Assembly: GCA_030295235.1 (NCBI GenBank)
Contig: AP026129.1
Coordinates: 806,001 to 870,000 of the forward strand
Direction: 5' to 3'
DNA: 64,000 nucleotides
DNA from: Fistulifera solaris
Lineage: Eukaryota; Bacillariophyta; Bacillariophyceae; Naviculales; Stauroneidaceae
Made by a program: the position numbers and the translations under genes. Shown here piece after piece: positions 32,963 through 43,618 of the stretch (position 1 is its first letter; the number at the start of each line of letters is the position of its first letter). The notes beneath the pieces are model-generated. The model searched no databases. It saw nothing but the letters and a program-made list of their open reading frames with translations, and had not been told where the DNA came from.

Positions 32963-33555
32963 ATGACAATCTTCGATTTCGACTTTACTCTTTGGTTTCC
33001 TGAGATGATTAAAATCAAAGCCCTCCCATGTGGTTTAAGTGGACGAATTCTTCAATGAATACCACTGCATGAAGTCCAAGGTGATCTCAAAATCTCATCT
33101 TGGATGCGAAACATCCCCAGATTCTTGTAGCGGTCTTTACTGAAGCGTATGGAGACTACAGTGTGGTGGTCTTTATAACTCGAACAGAAACTGGAAACGC
33201 GCTAATTTTTATCCTGTCATGTTAGTGAAGGAGAGAATCAGGCTACAATACTCAAGCGACCATTGCCTCCTTGCGATGAACCTCGATGGGCTAATAACAG
33301 CATGAAACATCTTCATCTCGAAGATGGGAGAACCATTGCGGGATACGTCCCCACCAATCTGCGTGAGATTCGAACAGAGTCTCAAGCATGAAAACATTCG
33401 CCTCTTGCACAACGTGACGCGTAAAATTCTCGGAGATGTTTCTCTTCTGCAACGAAATGCATCACATCAAACAAATGCAAAAGGATCTGCAGGGAGTTCA
33501 TTGTTGTAACACGCCGAATGGAATGACTAGTGAAGCTTGATTTGACGCAAAGATG
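32963..33555 (+). pseudogene. Decayed tandem copy of the MDP-1 phosphatase
   Basis: Pieces of this stretch translate to proteins similar to the neighbouring MDP-1 gene, in the same order and orientation. MTIFDFDFTLWFPEM at 32963 matches its DLDYTIW start. DEPRWANNSMKHLHLEDG (near 33270-33320) matches DEPEWARMCMDHLVLDDG. FSEMFLFCNEMHHIKQMQ and CCNTPNGMTSEA (near 33430-33535) match HEMCFFDNEHYNIKDVQ and CFYTPNGMSEKA. Stops and frame changes separate the pieces, and the catalytic DNE has become CNE. Heavy substitution shows this is real decay rather than sequence error. Confidence 0.85.
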
Positions 33556-33657
33556 GAGATGGTTTCAAAACACTAGCAATTCCCACGGTATTCACGATGA
33601 AATCTTCTATCGTATAACGTCAGCCTTCAAGAAAAACTAGTCATCAAGTTTATAGGA

Positions 33658-36600
33658 TTACAGTATCAGACATGCTCCGCAACCACTTGCTGCGGCGTCT
33701 TGTGCCTGATTGTCTAACGTGGCCTGTGACTGGGGCGAGACGGGCTGCGGTGGTGGAGTTGTAGGACGAGTTGGGTAGTTACTCGAAAGAATCGCCCCCG
33801 AGGGATCGGGCTTTCTTTTCTCGTCGTAAGACTTATTTGGAGAAATAATGGCCTTGTCATTGTAAGCTTCACGTCTCGGTGACAGGACTTTGCTATCGGC
33901 TGAGCGGCTTCGTTCGAGAAGGGGGTCTTCGAGCGTTCTTTGGGTGCTAGGACTGAGTGCCGATGAAATAAGTGGATTACCGGACGCCTCTTCATTTTTG
34001 ATAGCCATTACCTCATCATCGGGTGCATCTTCGGGGTCTTTGAGATCCAAACGATATGTGTTGGGAGTCATCTCACTAACAACACTTTTGGATTGTTCAT
34101 TGTTTTCTGCGCTAAGTTCCTCCTCTTCAGGGTCGGGTTCTTTTGCGACTATCAGTTCATCCTCAGGTGCGTCTGGCGAATCTCCGGTAGTCCATTGGGA
34201 AGTGTTTAACGTCCTCTTTAAGTCTTCATTGTTCGATGATTCCGCTTGAGCACCGTCAAGGTGATTTTCTTGTAACGGCTCTGTGCTCTGGATTGCTTCT
34301 TCATGGCCCGCCTCATTACCTGGTGTTGCGGTACCACTATCTGGCGAGTTTTTCACTACATCAACTTGGCCTTTGGTCGAGGAGGGTTCCGACACCGGAA
34401 ATTCTGCAACACTAACTGTCAATGTATCCATCGACATCGATTCAACGATTACTTCATCTGATGGAACCTCCGACAACCCCGGCCGAGTACTAGTATTTCG
34501 TTTCACAAATATGCTTGTCAGCATCGGTCCTGGTGCTGTCGACGCGGGCTTTATGTACCCTGGCCCTATGTCTACATCATCGTTCCAAGGTTCAACGTCA
34601 CTCCATGCTTCAGCCATTATTGACTCAGACGCATCCAGAATTTTCGAGTCTCGGGCTTCCGTTTCCAGAAGTACTGCTGAGATATCTGCGTCGAACTGTT
34701 CTGCCATGCCTACATCACCAACAAAGGGGAGACGGGAATGTGCTGTGGACGAACCAGTTCCCCGTCGATCTTCTAGTTCCCTTAGAGAAGTCTCTGGTGG
34801 ATCGATGGATCTATTCACTAAAATTTCAGCCCGTTCTTCTGCGCTATCGGGGTTCGTGAGAAGTTCCTCCGTTGGGGGATCCCTAGGACTAGCTTTTGGA
34901 GTTTGTTTAGCTGTTTCTGTTTCAGGTGATGAGACAATCAGTTCTTCGTTGATAGGACTTGCGTGGTCTTTATTTCCCCTTTCATCTATTGAATCATGCG
35001 TTATCATCTCGTTGTATACATTACGAGCATCATTTTCTTGTATCGGAGAAGCAACTGGGTCGATACCAGTGATCGCCTTATTCTGATTAGCTTGGCCCGC
35101 AGAAACGCTTTCGTTTGATTTTTATAGTTTGCTCGTCTACTTTTCCACCTTCCGCTGTTGAATTGTGCGCGACTACTTCTTCTCCTTTTTCTTCTGGATG
35201 GTCAGCAATCACTGGCGCTTCGTTTTCCTGTGTAATGTCTTGCGCATCCTCTTGTAGCTCGACCTTCTCACTTAATATCATTACTTCCGCGTGCTCGCTA
35301 GCTGCTGTCGACATTTCTGTTTCAGGTACATCGACATTGGAATCTTTTTGTAGCTCGACCGTTGCTAATTCGCCTTCCTCACTTGACACTAATATTTCCG
35401 CTTGCTCCGTAGATTTCGTCGGCATTTCGGTTTCAGGTATATCGACATTGACCTTTGCTTTTTCGACCTTGTCGCTTGGCATTAATAGTTCCCCTTGCTC
35501 CCTAGCTGCTGTCGGCATTTCTGTTTCAGATACATCGACATTGGAATCTTCTTGTAGCTCGACCGTCCTTAATTCGCCTTCCTCACTTGACAGTAATATT
35601 TCCGCTTGCTCCGTAGATTCTTTCGGTATTTCTGTTTCAGGCATATCGACATTTAACGTTTCTTGTAAATCGACAGTTGCACGTTTGTCATTCTCAACTG
35701 TAACTAAATAATCGTTTGCACTCATTGGCGTTTCCGTTTCCTGCTTATTGATCTGAGAAGCGCCTTGTAGCTCGACAGTTACAATCTCGCTCTCCTTATT
35801 CGACGCCAATATCATCTCTTGATTGTTAGATTTAATCGGTGTCTCATTCTCCAGTTCCTTGACGTTCCAATCGTCTTGCACGTCGGCAATCTTACTATCT
35901 CCCAGAAGCGCCACGACAACTTGTTCTTGTTTTGTCGACTCACCCGTAACATCTACGTCCCCTACGTGCTCATACAGATCGGACGGAGCATCTGGAGTTC
36001 TGAACGGTTCACCATCCTTTACATAATCCCGATCATGACTCATTGTAGTGACGGGCGATTCAATCTGATGTTCAACTATGTCGATTACCTCCTCAACTGA
36101 TGAGTCTTTCTCTTTCACGGCCGATTCAACATTGACGGCATTGTCCATTTTGTTTATTAGAGGCTTTTCCGAAAGCAAAGTGACGATATCGTCAATCTTT
36201 TTCTCGGAGATGTTGTTCACTTCCTCACCGTAATCTTCTGTGTCTGATTCTTCTGTAGCGAGTACATCGATTTTCTCTCCTAATCCGCTGTCTTTGTGCG
36301 ACAACGATTCATTCAGCGGAGCATCGATTGTTGCTTGCTTGCTGGTGGTCGCCGGATCCTGAATCTCCAGTGACTTCGCGACATTCATCCGTTCTTCGGG
36401 AAAAGCATTCGAGGCTAAAACATCCACTTTCTCGGTACCCATATCACTCTCGGTCATCACCAAGTCTGGTTCCACGGAAACAGAAGGAAGACTTTCTTGC
36501 ATGAAACTTTCGGCTGGTTCCTTGTTTTTGGTAATTTCATTCAGTGATGTCGCATCCAGAATGGGAGGTTGGAGATGAAGTTCCGCTAGCGGTATTTCTC

Positions 36601-36988
36601 CGCTGGGCAACTGCTCTAGTTCTTGAAACCCGCTCATCGGCTTTGTCACAACTGCATCACTTGTCATGAGCTCATTCTCGATTTCGTTGCCAGCCTCCGA
36701 CGATATGACGGGTACTGCTGACACAACAGCGTCGATACTATCTTCTGCCTTGATTGGATGTATTACCTTCGTTTCGTCGACTTTGGTTGTGTCCTTTGCC
36801 AATATGGTTTCTTCATCGACATCGTCTGTGACCGCTGACGGATCAATGCTCTTCATAGCATGGGGAGCCACTACTTCCGGAGTGGAAGATTCGAGTGTCA
36901 TTTCGGTCGTCTCGTCTTGCGGCGATACGTCTTTCTCCGTTGTGGATTGACTTTGCTTCTTTTTGGATTTATTGCGATGCCGTGACAT
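33658..36988 (-). CDS. Large acidic repeat protein with C-terminal CaaX box
   Basis: About 1,109 residues from ATG 36988. A short basic start (RHRNKSKKK) is followed by a very acidic, Ser/Thr/Glu/Val-rich, probably disordered chain. Residues about 430-590 contain repeats of about 35-60 residues built from ETEMPT, EQAEIL, SSEEGEL, TVELQ and NVDVPETEM, also visible as DNA repeats at 35250-35720. The last residues are GCGACLIL; CLIL fits a CaaX prenylation box with terminal Leu, typical of geranylgeranylation. So the protein may be tethered to membranes. No enzymatic domain is seen. A frame break in the T run at 35119-35123 separates two halves; removing one base (or adding two) joins them. The rightward frame at 34283-35086 is an antisense shadow. 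Confidence 0.72.
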
Positions 36989-37470
36989 TCTTTGAGTTGA
37001 TTCTCAAGGAAAAAGATTAATTTGAAATAGTCAACAATGATTTTTTCTCTTTCGTTGGCTGGCAAACTACCAGGTATCGACGGTCAAAGAAGAAGGAGGT
37101 CATCGATCTCGACGGCACTTGTTATTTTTTTTGTCTTTTTCTTTCGTTTCTGCGCTCCGAATTTGTCCACGGCGCCGTTCAGCAAGATTACTTAAGCACA
37201 CAAGGTCTATTGAGAAGAAGAGCGATAGCCGTTGGTAATTTACAATACGAATATATTTAGTTCGACGTATCTTCAACGGATCGTTCTTGCAGTACAGAAA
37301 GCTCCACTGAAATGACCGGTACGACATCATGCAAAGATCTGAGATCCGAGCGCATTTCGTCCGCAATGAATGAGTACCAGGTATGGAGCCAAGAAAGCAA
37401 TCAATCATTCGCATTCATTGCTACTACTATTTTCGGATGCAAATACTTGATTACCTCAAACTTCACGAGA
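36989..37470. other. Intergenic region between divergent genes
   Basis: No sure gene is seen. Two TACCAGGTA motifs occur at 37068-37076 and 37375-37383. The open frame from 37312 upstream of the PLP enzyme start is without family similarity and is treated as 5' leader. Confidence 0.5.
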
Positions 37471-38762
37471 ATGACACCAGCAGAAGCAGCCTTAATGGCG
37501 GCGAAATTAGCCGCAGCGGAGCAGCCCGACGCGCAGCAACAACTCATCACGCAATTCGCTCACGCGGGTGTTTCGTTTCCTTCTTTTACGAATTGTCCCT
37601 TATCACCGCCTCTGCATTTCGCCACGACCTATACACGTCCCGTGGAAGGTCTATATCTTCCCACGGACGCGATTTATGCGCGTCTGGACAATCCGACGCG
37701 TCTCACACTCGAGACCGAAGTGTTTCAATTGGAGACGGCCAATTTGGCAATCGCATCACCAGACGATCCTCAGTTGCGATCTTTGGCATTTGCTTCGGGA
37801 ATGATGGCGATCTCTTCCATTATATTGGCGCACCAGAGTCCTTTAATCGTCATGGTACCGCAGGATACCTACCACGGCGTACCGACCGTTCTCATGGACG
37901 TTTTTGCACGATTTCAGGTCGAACTGCGCAAGGTCGACATGAACGACATTGGCGCATTCAAAAAGGCCCTCCGGGCCGTTGATTCCAGTCAAGTGCAATT
38001 GATTGTGTGGATGGAAACACCATCGAATCCGCAATGTCATGTCTTGGATATAGCCAAGCTCAGTCAATTGGCGCATCAGTATCATAACACACAAGTGACT
38101 TGTGTCGTCGATAGTACACTGCATCCCTTACAACAACCACTGCAATATCGAGACGTGGATATATGTGTGCATGCGGCAACCAAGTATTTGGCGGGACATT
38201 CCGATGCCTTGCTGGGAGTGGTGACCACCTTGCGACCGGATTTGTTTCGGAAACTACATCAAGTACAACACACGGTCGGGGGAGTCGCTGCCCCGATGGA
38301 TTGCTGGTTAACCATGCGGGGATTGCGAACTCTGGTGTTGAGGTTTCAGCAACAATCCGATAATGCGTTGCGACTGGCACAGTTTTTCCAAAATCAAATC
38401 ATTTCAAAGAGCTGCACGTCTTTGCAAAAGTGTACTATCCGGGGCTGCCCAGTCATTCACAACACACGCTAGCAGTGACGCAAATGAAGACGCGAGGTGG
38501 TTATGGAGGTGTCTTGTCGGTCGAATTTAGTTCGGAAGCATTCGCCATGGCGTGGGTCGCCGCCTTGCAGGTAGCGTACTCTGCCACTAGTTTGGGAGGA
38601 ACGGAAACCTTGGTCGAGCATCGGGCTAGCATTGAACCACCGGGTCGTGTGGTGAGTCCGATTGGACTCGTCCGTATCTCGGTGGGATTGGAAAATGTGC
38701 AGGACTTGCTCCGGGATTTCGCCAAAGCACTCCGGATTGCCACTCAAGTCTTGTCGGCGTAG
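37471..38762 (+). CDS. Cys/Met-metabolism PLP-dependent enzyme (cystathionine gamma-synthase/lyase family)
   Basis: About 430 residues from ATG 37471; ATG 37312 or 37363 would add an unlike N-terminus. Family motifs in order: PLSPPLHFATTYTRP, YARLDNPTRLTLE (substrate and PLP phosphate binding), FASGMMAISSI, PQDTYHGV, VWMETPSNPQCHVLDI, VVDSTLHPLQQPL, and the PLP-lysine region HAATKYLAGHSDALLG. Members make or cleave cystathionine or methionine. No sequence feature here separates synthase from lyase. A frame break at TTT 38402-38404 divides the protein near residue 310; one extra T joins the C-terminal domain (GYGGVLSVEF, SLGGTETLVEHRAS, GLVRISVGLEN). No clear targeting peptide is seen. Confidence 0.88.
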
Positions 38763-39038
38763 ACACAATTAATTACTGTGGTGGTGTGTATCAATAAACT
38801 AATAGTTTCCTATGCAGTCTTACAAAGATTAAAGGAAAATATCGGTACAAAGTAAGATTAGATAATCTGGACTCGACGGCTATGAACCTATCGTCGACTA
38901 TCAGTAAATCTAGCTTCGACTGTCAGATAATCTCTTTGGAAGCATAAAGAAATATATTTACCACGCTCTATTCTCTTTATCATTAAGGTATGCAAAAGAG
39001 CGACGTAGTCAAACAGAGGAGTCATCATCGGACGAATT

Positions 39039-40463
39039 TCATCCCTTCTTGGAACGGAATTTACTCAGAAATCCTTTGCGTCTATCCATGGCTTCTTGTT
39101 GACCATCTTCCCACAGATGTGTTGGTGGAGGTCTAGGGTAAGCGGAACTGTCATCGTTCGATGTATCTGTTGACAAAGCGACCCGTTGACTCTGTTCGTC
39201 ATACGAATAAGACTGATTTTCACTGGCTAAAGAAACTTCTTGACTCATCGTTTGGGCGATATCCGGACTCGCCCATCCACGACGGCTGCTTTTCGAAGCA
39301 TTGTCGTCACTACTTTGCAGCATTTTGTTTTTGCGCGACGCGCGGCGGCGACTCTTGAGGCGTTGAAGATATCCCGTAGGCATGGAACCACCGCGTCCCG
39401 GACTCAACAATAAGAAGACAGCACCCGCTAAAAAGGCCACGGAAAGGAGCAAGAATGTCGCCGCCCGTGCCTTCGTTTCCTGATCTTGTACACTCAAGTT
39501 ACTACTGGTAACGCGGTCGATCGCTTGTTGGTACTTGCGTTGCTTGCCGTACGGGTCGGGGCAGTCGGGTTGCTGATACCAGCACGAATACGAGTTTTGC
39601 AGTAAGGACAAGGGAGATCCATTGTTGCCATTTTGCTGTTGTTGCTGTCCCTCTTGCTGCTGATTGTACGAATCGCCCCTCGCGTAGATTTGCACACATT
39701 TGGCCTTACTTGAGAGCAAATCATTAAATTCAGTTAACTCGTCGACGACTTCCTCTATAGTACCGGAACACGAGGATCCCGAAATTTGGGCTTTGACAAA
39801 GCGCTTGTTCTGGCAGATCGCCGCCACGCTGGTTTGATCTGCATTGTATTCGTAGTAGTACTTCTGATTCTCTCCTTGTTGTTGTTGCTGACCTTCATTC
39901 AAAAAACGATGTTGCTGCTGTCCTCCTTGAGCTTGGCAATTACTCGTCACCACTTGACTATTGCCATTGTTGTTATTATTATTGCCTTGATGTTCGCCCT
40001 CACCTCCGTTTTGTACGGCCGTGAAACCATCCACTCCCAAAGTCGCCAATACATTGGTAAAACCCGTAATCCCGTTATTTGTGTGCGCCGAAAGAATGTA
40101 GGTTGCTTTGGAACACCCCCGATCGCGATGTCCCTTCAAGACGCCGTGCAGCGTATACGCGACTTGCGCGCCCATCCGCGGCACACTTTTCAAATACCAC
40201 GTATCGGATTCATCCCCACCGCCATTGTTATTTTGCCCCAACACCTCCGACCACGCACATTCATGATATTGGACGTAAAGTTTCTCGAATTGATCAAGAT
40301 CTTCCAACACATTACTGGGTTCTTTCCAGTACATGGCATTGTGAGCCGTGTTGGGATTGACGACGCCTTCGGCGTAGTAAGTGTCATCCCGATTCGCGGC
40401 CGTACGCCATACTCCGGATACAGACAGAAGAAGCAATAACTGTGTTGTTGTGAAGCGGAACAT
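39039..40463 (-). CDS. Secreted or surface type I membrane protein, Asn/Gln-rich, unknown function
   Basis: A single exon of 474 residues. It has a signal peptide (LLLLLSVSGVWRTAA), a lumenal/extracellular region of about 320 residues with several cysteines, and one transmembrane helix (AATFLLLSVAFLAGAVFLLLS). The basic, Ser-rich cytosolic tail has about 110 residues. The outer region carries low-complexity tracts of Asn and Gln (for example GNNNNNNGN and EGQQQQQ). It shares its architecture with the divergently transcribed gene at 40990: signal peptide, a YHEC or YVDC-type aromatic-Cys segment near residue 65, late cysteines, single helix, basic tail. I do not recognise the family; it may be stramenopile- or diatom-restricted. 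Topology suggests a surface or Golgi/ER protein. Confidence 0.75.
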   Translation of the reverse strand: MFRFTTTQLLLLLSVSGVWRTAANRDDTYYAEGVVNPNTAHNAMYWKEPSNVLEDLDQFEKLYVQYHECAWSEVLGQNNNGGGDESDTWYLKSVPRMGAQVAYTLHGVLKGHRDRGCSKATYILSAHTNNGITGFTNVLATLGVDGFTAVQNGGEGEHQGNNNNNNGNSQVVTSNCQAQGGQQQHRFLNEGQQQQQGENQKYYYEYNADQTSVAAICQNKRFVKAQISGSSCSGTIEEVVDELTEFNDLLSSKAKCVQIYARGDSYNQQQEGQQQQQNGNNGSPLSLLQNSYSCWYQQPDCPDPYGKQRKYQQAIDRVTSSNLSVQDQETKARAATFLLLSVAFLAGAVFLLLSPGRGGSMPTGYLQRLKSRRRASRKNKMLQSSDDNASKSSRRGWASPDIAQTMSQEVSLASENQSYSYDEQSQRVALSTDTSNDDSSAYPRPPPTHLWEDGQQEAMDRRKGFLSKFRSKKG

Positions 40464-40989
40464 GGTGATTTGTTTTGCTCCAGTGGAATTATATGGATGG
40501 CAATGGTGGGCAGTGTAAAAATGGAGAAGATGCCACTTTGTGTGTTGATTACGTTATCGGACGAGATTGAAGTACAGATTATTTATACAGTCCTCTATAC
40601 TCCTTCCAAAAGTGTTGTCCAAATTCTTCGCTGATGGAGTGCCGCCCACTTTCCAGTGAAGTCTGAGCTCTCAACGCCCCATCGAGATATTCGTCATTTA
40701 AAGACAATTGACGTTTCAACGGAGTTTTGTCGAGTATTATTGCTAAGTAACCCAACGGTTCAATTCGATGTTTAGACAATAATTCCCGTTGAAACGGTTA
40801 CCGCTGGTAAAACAGCACCGAAAATAAAGTCGCCCGGACGCCTTTCCCCCCCCCCCTCTTCGTTATCCTCACTATTGTGCTGAAATCCATGTAAATACTT
40901 GTTGGCATCACACGTTGAGTATAATAACTTAACCATTCCATTTTCCAGCGAAACAACGAAACAAGCTTAAATTTCTTTGTATTCTCAAA
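40464..40989. other. Intergenic region between two divergent membrane-protein genes
   Basis: This would be a shared promoter. It contains a run of 11 C near 40847-40857 and a minus-strand open frame (40579-40779) with protein-like composition but no ATG. Confidence 0.5.
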
Positions 40990-42477
40990 ATGAGGTTCGA
41001 TTCAATGAAATCCGTCTTGTTCACATGGCTGCTTTCGTCATTAACGAGAATCATCGCCGTGGAAGACTTTGCTCGTCTGTTGAACGACGCCTCTTCATCA
41101 CAAGTCGACTCGTTTTTCGTTGATTCGGCCAATACTTATTACGATGGCTATCAACAAGCGTGGCGTTATCTGGGATTCTACGTGGACTGTTATACGAAAG
41201 AAGGAACAAAAGTGTGTCAGCGATATCTGCTGTGGGCAGCGGTACGTTAATGGATGAAGAACGGGCTTAGCTTTGTTTATTTCAACAGCACTCTCACACA
41301 CTTCCCTTACAAACTTGTATTGCTACACAGTACGTCGATTTAGATTATGAAGGTGGAGGTATTGGTGAATATCAGTACTACAACGTCAATAGCAACACAT
41401 GGGACGACTCGGCTTGTGAGCTTCGTCACAACAATGAAAAGCGTTGCGCCAAAATGGATTGCCATCAACCCGATACGACCCACTGGAAATTGATGGGTTA
41501 TTTCCGTAACTACGATTATTATGATTTCTTTGAACAACTCTTCAAGCATGAGGGATACTGTATCTGGAATGATGGAGATTTGACCGATTTTATGTACGGC
41601 AACTACAATTCTTGGCCGCAGGGATGCACCGCCACCAATGCGTATTCTGAGTTGGATGAAGCGCAATTATTATATTATGATATCAAGCCCACTGCCGATG
41701 CCAACATGACGCTGGGCTTGTATACGGATTCGGCGTGTTCCGTCGAGTACATGGGGAATCAAACCGTCGACGATCTGTTGCAACAGCAACAACAGCATCA
41801 AGGTGGTCACCGTGAACTCCGCGGTGGGTTGTTGTTGGGAGAGTATCTTCAAAAGTGGAACGACGCGTTGAGTGTCTACAAAGTTTGCCAGCCGTGTCGT
41901 GCTTACAACCTTTACGCTGATCAGGGAGGCCGACGACAACGTGAACTCAATAACAACAACGCCAACGATGGCTACTTTGAATGCAATGACATTGCAGGAT
42001 ACACAGGTGCGTATCCACAGAGATAGTTTACGTTATGCGCGGAATCCAGTAGCAAGTTCACTCACTGTTCCTTTCCCTGCAGATGTCAACCAATGCATGA
42101 AATTCCGAACCAAAACAAACATGGCGTATGCTCCTCTTTATGAAGTACATAAGGCAACACAACAGGGTGGACTGCTCTCCACCGCACTAGACGGCCAAAC
42201 AGTCTTGGGGCATCCAGTCAGTAGCACAGCGGAGGCTCATAAGCAAATGAACCGATACGCCGAAGACGAAATGTTCTTACAAGTATCGCGATGGATGTTA
42301 ATCTTGTCGGCGATCTGCTTATTTAGTGTTTGGGTGTGGCGCATGTGGCGCAACTCGGTTCAGCGCAACGCCCAGAAAAAGTTACGACAACCTTTAGTCG
42401 ACGCGGACGCTTCGATCGTAACACCACCACGTGTGACACGGACACCCTCCAGCAGCAAGCAAATGTATTCCGTTTAA
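40990..42477 (+). CDS. Secreted or surface type I membrane protein, divergent partner of the 39-40 kb gene
   Basis: Three exons, 40990-41241, 41331-42006 and 42083-42477 (440 residues, no frame breaks). It has a signal peptide (to about residue 22) and a Tyr/Cys-rich outer region (YLGFYVDCYTKEGTKVCQRY, KMDCHQPDTTHWKLMGYF, YCIWNDGDL). Short Gln and Asn tracts follow, then one transmembrane helix near residue 375 (WMLILSAICLFSVWVWRMW) and a basic tail with TPPRVTRTPSS that could be phosphorylated. Paired cysteines suggest disulphides and a lumenal or extracellular place. It is probably a distant paralogue of its neighbour, judged by architecture. No known domain is recognised. Confidence 0.8.
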
Positions 42478-42598
42478 AAGAGAAGACAAGACATAAACCA
42501 CTCGCTCGACGAAAAATCATTCTCTTTTGAAAACTTAAAAGATAGATCTTTACTTTATTCATGATAGCTTTGTTTCTTGTTGCCTTTAGCCTCCTATT

Positions 42599-43018
42599 CT
42601 ATTCTTTACATTCCGTCACTTTGACGTATTTATCATTCACTAGCTGATAAAATTGCTTACACCGCACAAATTGCCCTCGATCGATGTTGCCATATGCATC
42701 CACACCGCCTTTCCGCCTGGTATTGGCAGTCGACAGACCCGCTCGTTCACAGGCTTGGCCGCGTTGCGGTGATGGTTGTCCAAATTTGCACAGAGCCTCG
42801 TCGGCAGTCATTTCTTTCTTGTCGGTCGTGCTCGACAGTTCTCTCTCGGCGAAGGCATCCATATCCAGAACAGCTTGAGCAGGTTGCGGCATAATCAACC
42901 CGGTCAACATGCTGGTGCTTGCTGTCGTCGAAAGGAGCCATTGTCGTCGACTTAGCATCCAAGCGTCAGCATGATGAAGTAGACAACAAAAGGAAAGTGA
43001 CAGGAAGAGACGCGTCAT
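42599..43018 (-). CDS. Small thylakoid-lumen protein with bipartite plastid and Tat-like signal
   Basis: 139 residues. Three targeting parts can be read. First comes an ER-type signal peptide (LFLSLSFCCLLHHADAW), whose ADAW resembles the ASAF-type cleavage motif with Trp. A twin-arginine start (SRRQWLLS) follows, with a hydrophobic stretch. A lumenal processing site PAQA ends near residue 50. The mature protein of about 90 residues has four cysteines and no recognised domain (ALCKFGQPSPQRGQACERAG). Such targeting sends proteins to the thylakoid lumen through the Tat pathway, where small photosystem-associated proteins reside. It is convergent with the membrane-protein gene that ends 120 bp away. 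The function is unknown. Confidence 0.78.
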   Translation of the reverse strand: MTRLFLSLSFCCLLHHADAWMLSRRQWLLSTTASTSMLTGLIMPQPAQAVLDMDAFAERELSSTTDKKEMTADEALCKFGQPSPQRGQACERAGLSTANTRRKGGVDAYGNIDRGQFVRCKQFYQLVNDKYVKVTECKE

Positions 43019-43618
43019 TCAATTATTATCTCTCTTATATTTTGACTTCAAAGGGCACTCAAAACATTACCTTCTTTTGAATATAGTCTTTACGTTTAGC
43101 CACGAAGCACTTAAAATTTACAAGTGAGAAGAGTGAGCTCGAGATTGTGAGTCAGAAAAAGGGTGCAAAAAGCAAAAGAAATCGTGTAGACTAGTCTACT
43201 TGAGGGGTAAGGTTTTATCCATTGTAAACGGCTCCGCCGACCTCCGACGACTCACTTGGTTTTCAGTCCCCAAAAACCTTTGCATTCCTTCCAAAGACAA
43301 CCTAATTGCAACGTGTTTGGTGCTGTCTTTGACAAAAGATTCATTTCATTGATATATAACAATTTCAATGTTTTTGCTATAATAATGCGTTCAGAATGAA
43401 TCATCACACCCGTCGTCTTTCTCGTGAAGCTATGTCTTCGTATTTAACTCCGCCGCGCTGCAAACGACGACAATGGCGATGAAGATCGATGAATGAAAAT
43501 GAGATTTGCAAAGAGTTCAAAGCTCATTGGGTCATTAATACGTCTACAAAAGGATAAAGCATGAAGTATTCTGTAAGAATGCTATGTTATATGGAACTAC
43601 CGGTAGAGTTGGGAATCA
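43019..43618. other. Intergenic region
   Basis: No gene is seen in 600 bp. A TACCGGTA palindrome is at 43598-43605. The left part is presumably the promoter of the lumenal protein gene. Confidence 0.55.

Noticed and set aside
34283-35086. 267-codon plus-strand open frame
   Set aside because: It lies antisense to the acidic repeat protein, whose Glu/Ser codon bias leaves the complement open. It has no domain.
39786-40439. 217-codon plus-strand open frame with hydrophobic stretches
   Set aside because: Antisense to the membrane-protein gene; its Ile/Val/Leu runs are the complement of Asn/Gln repeats.
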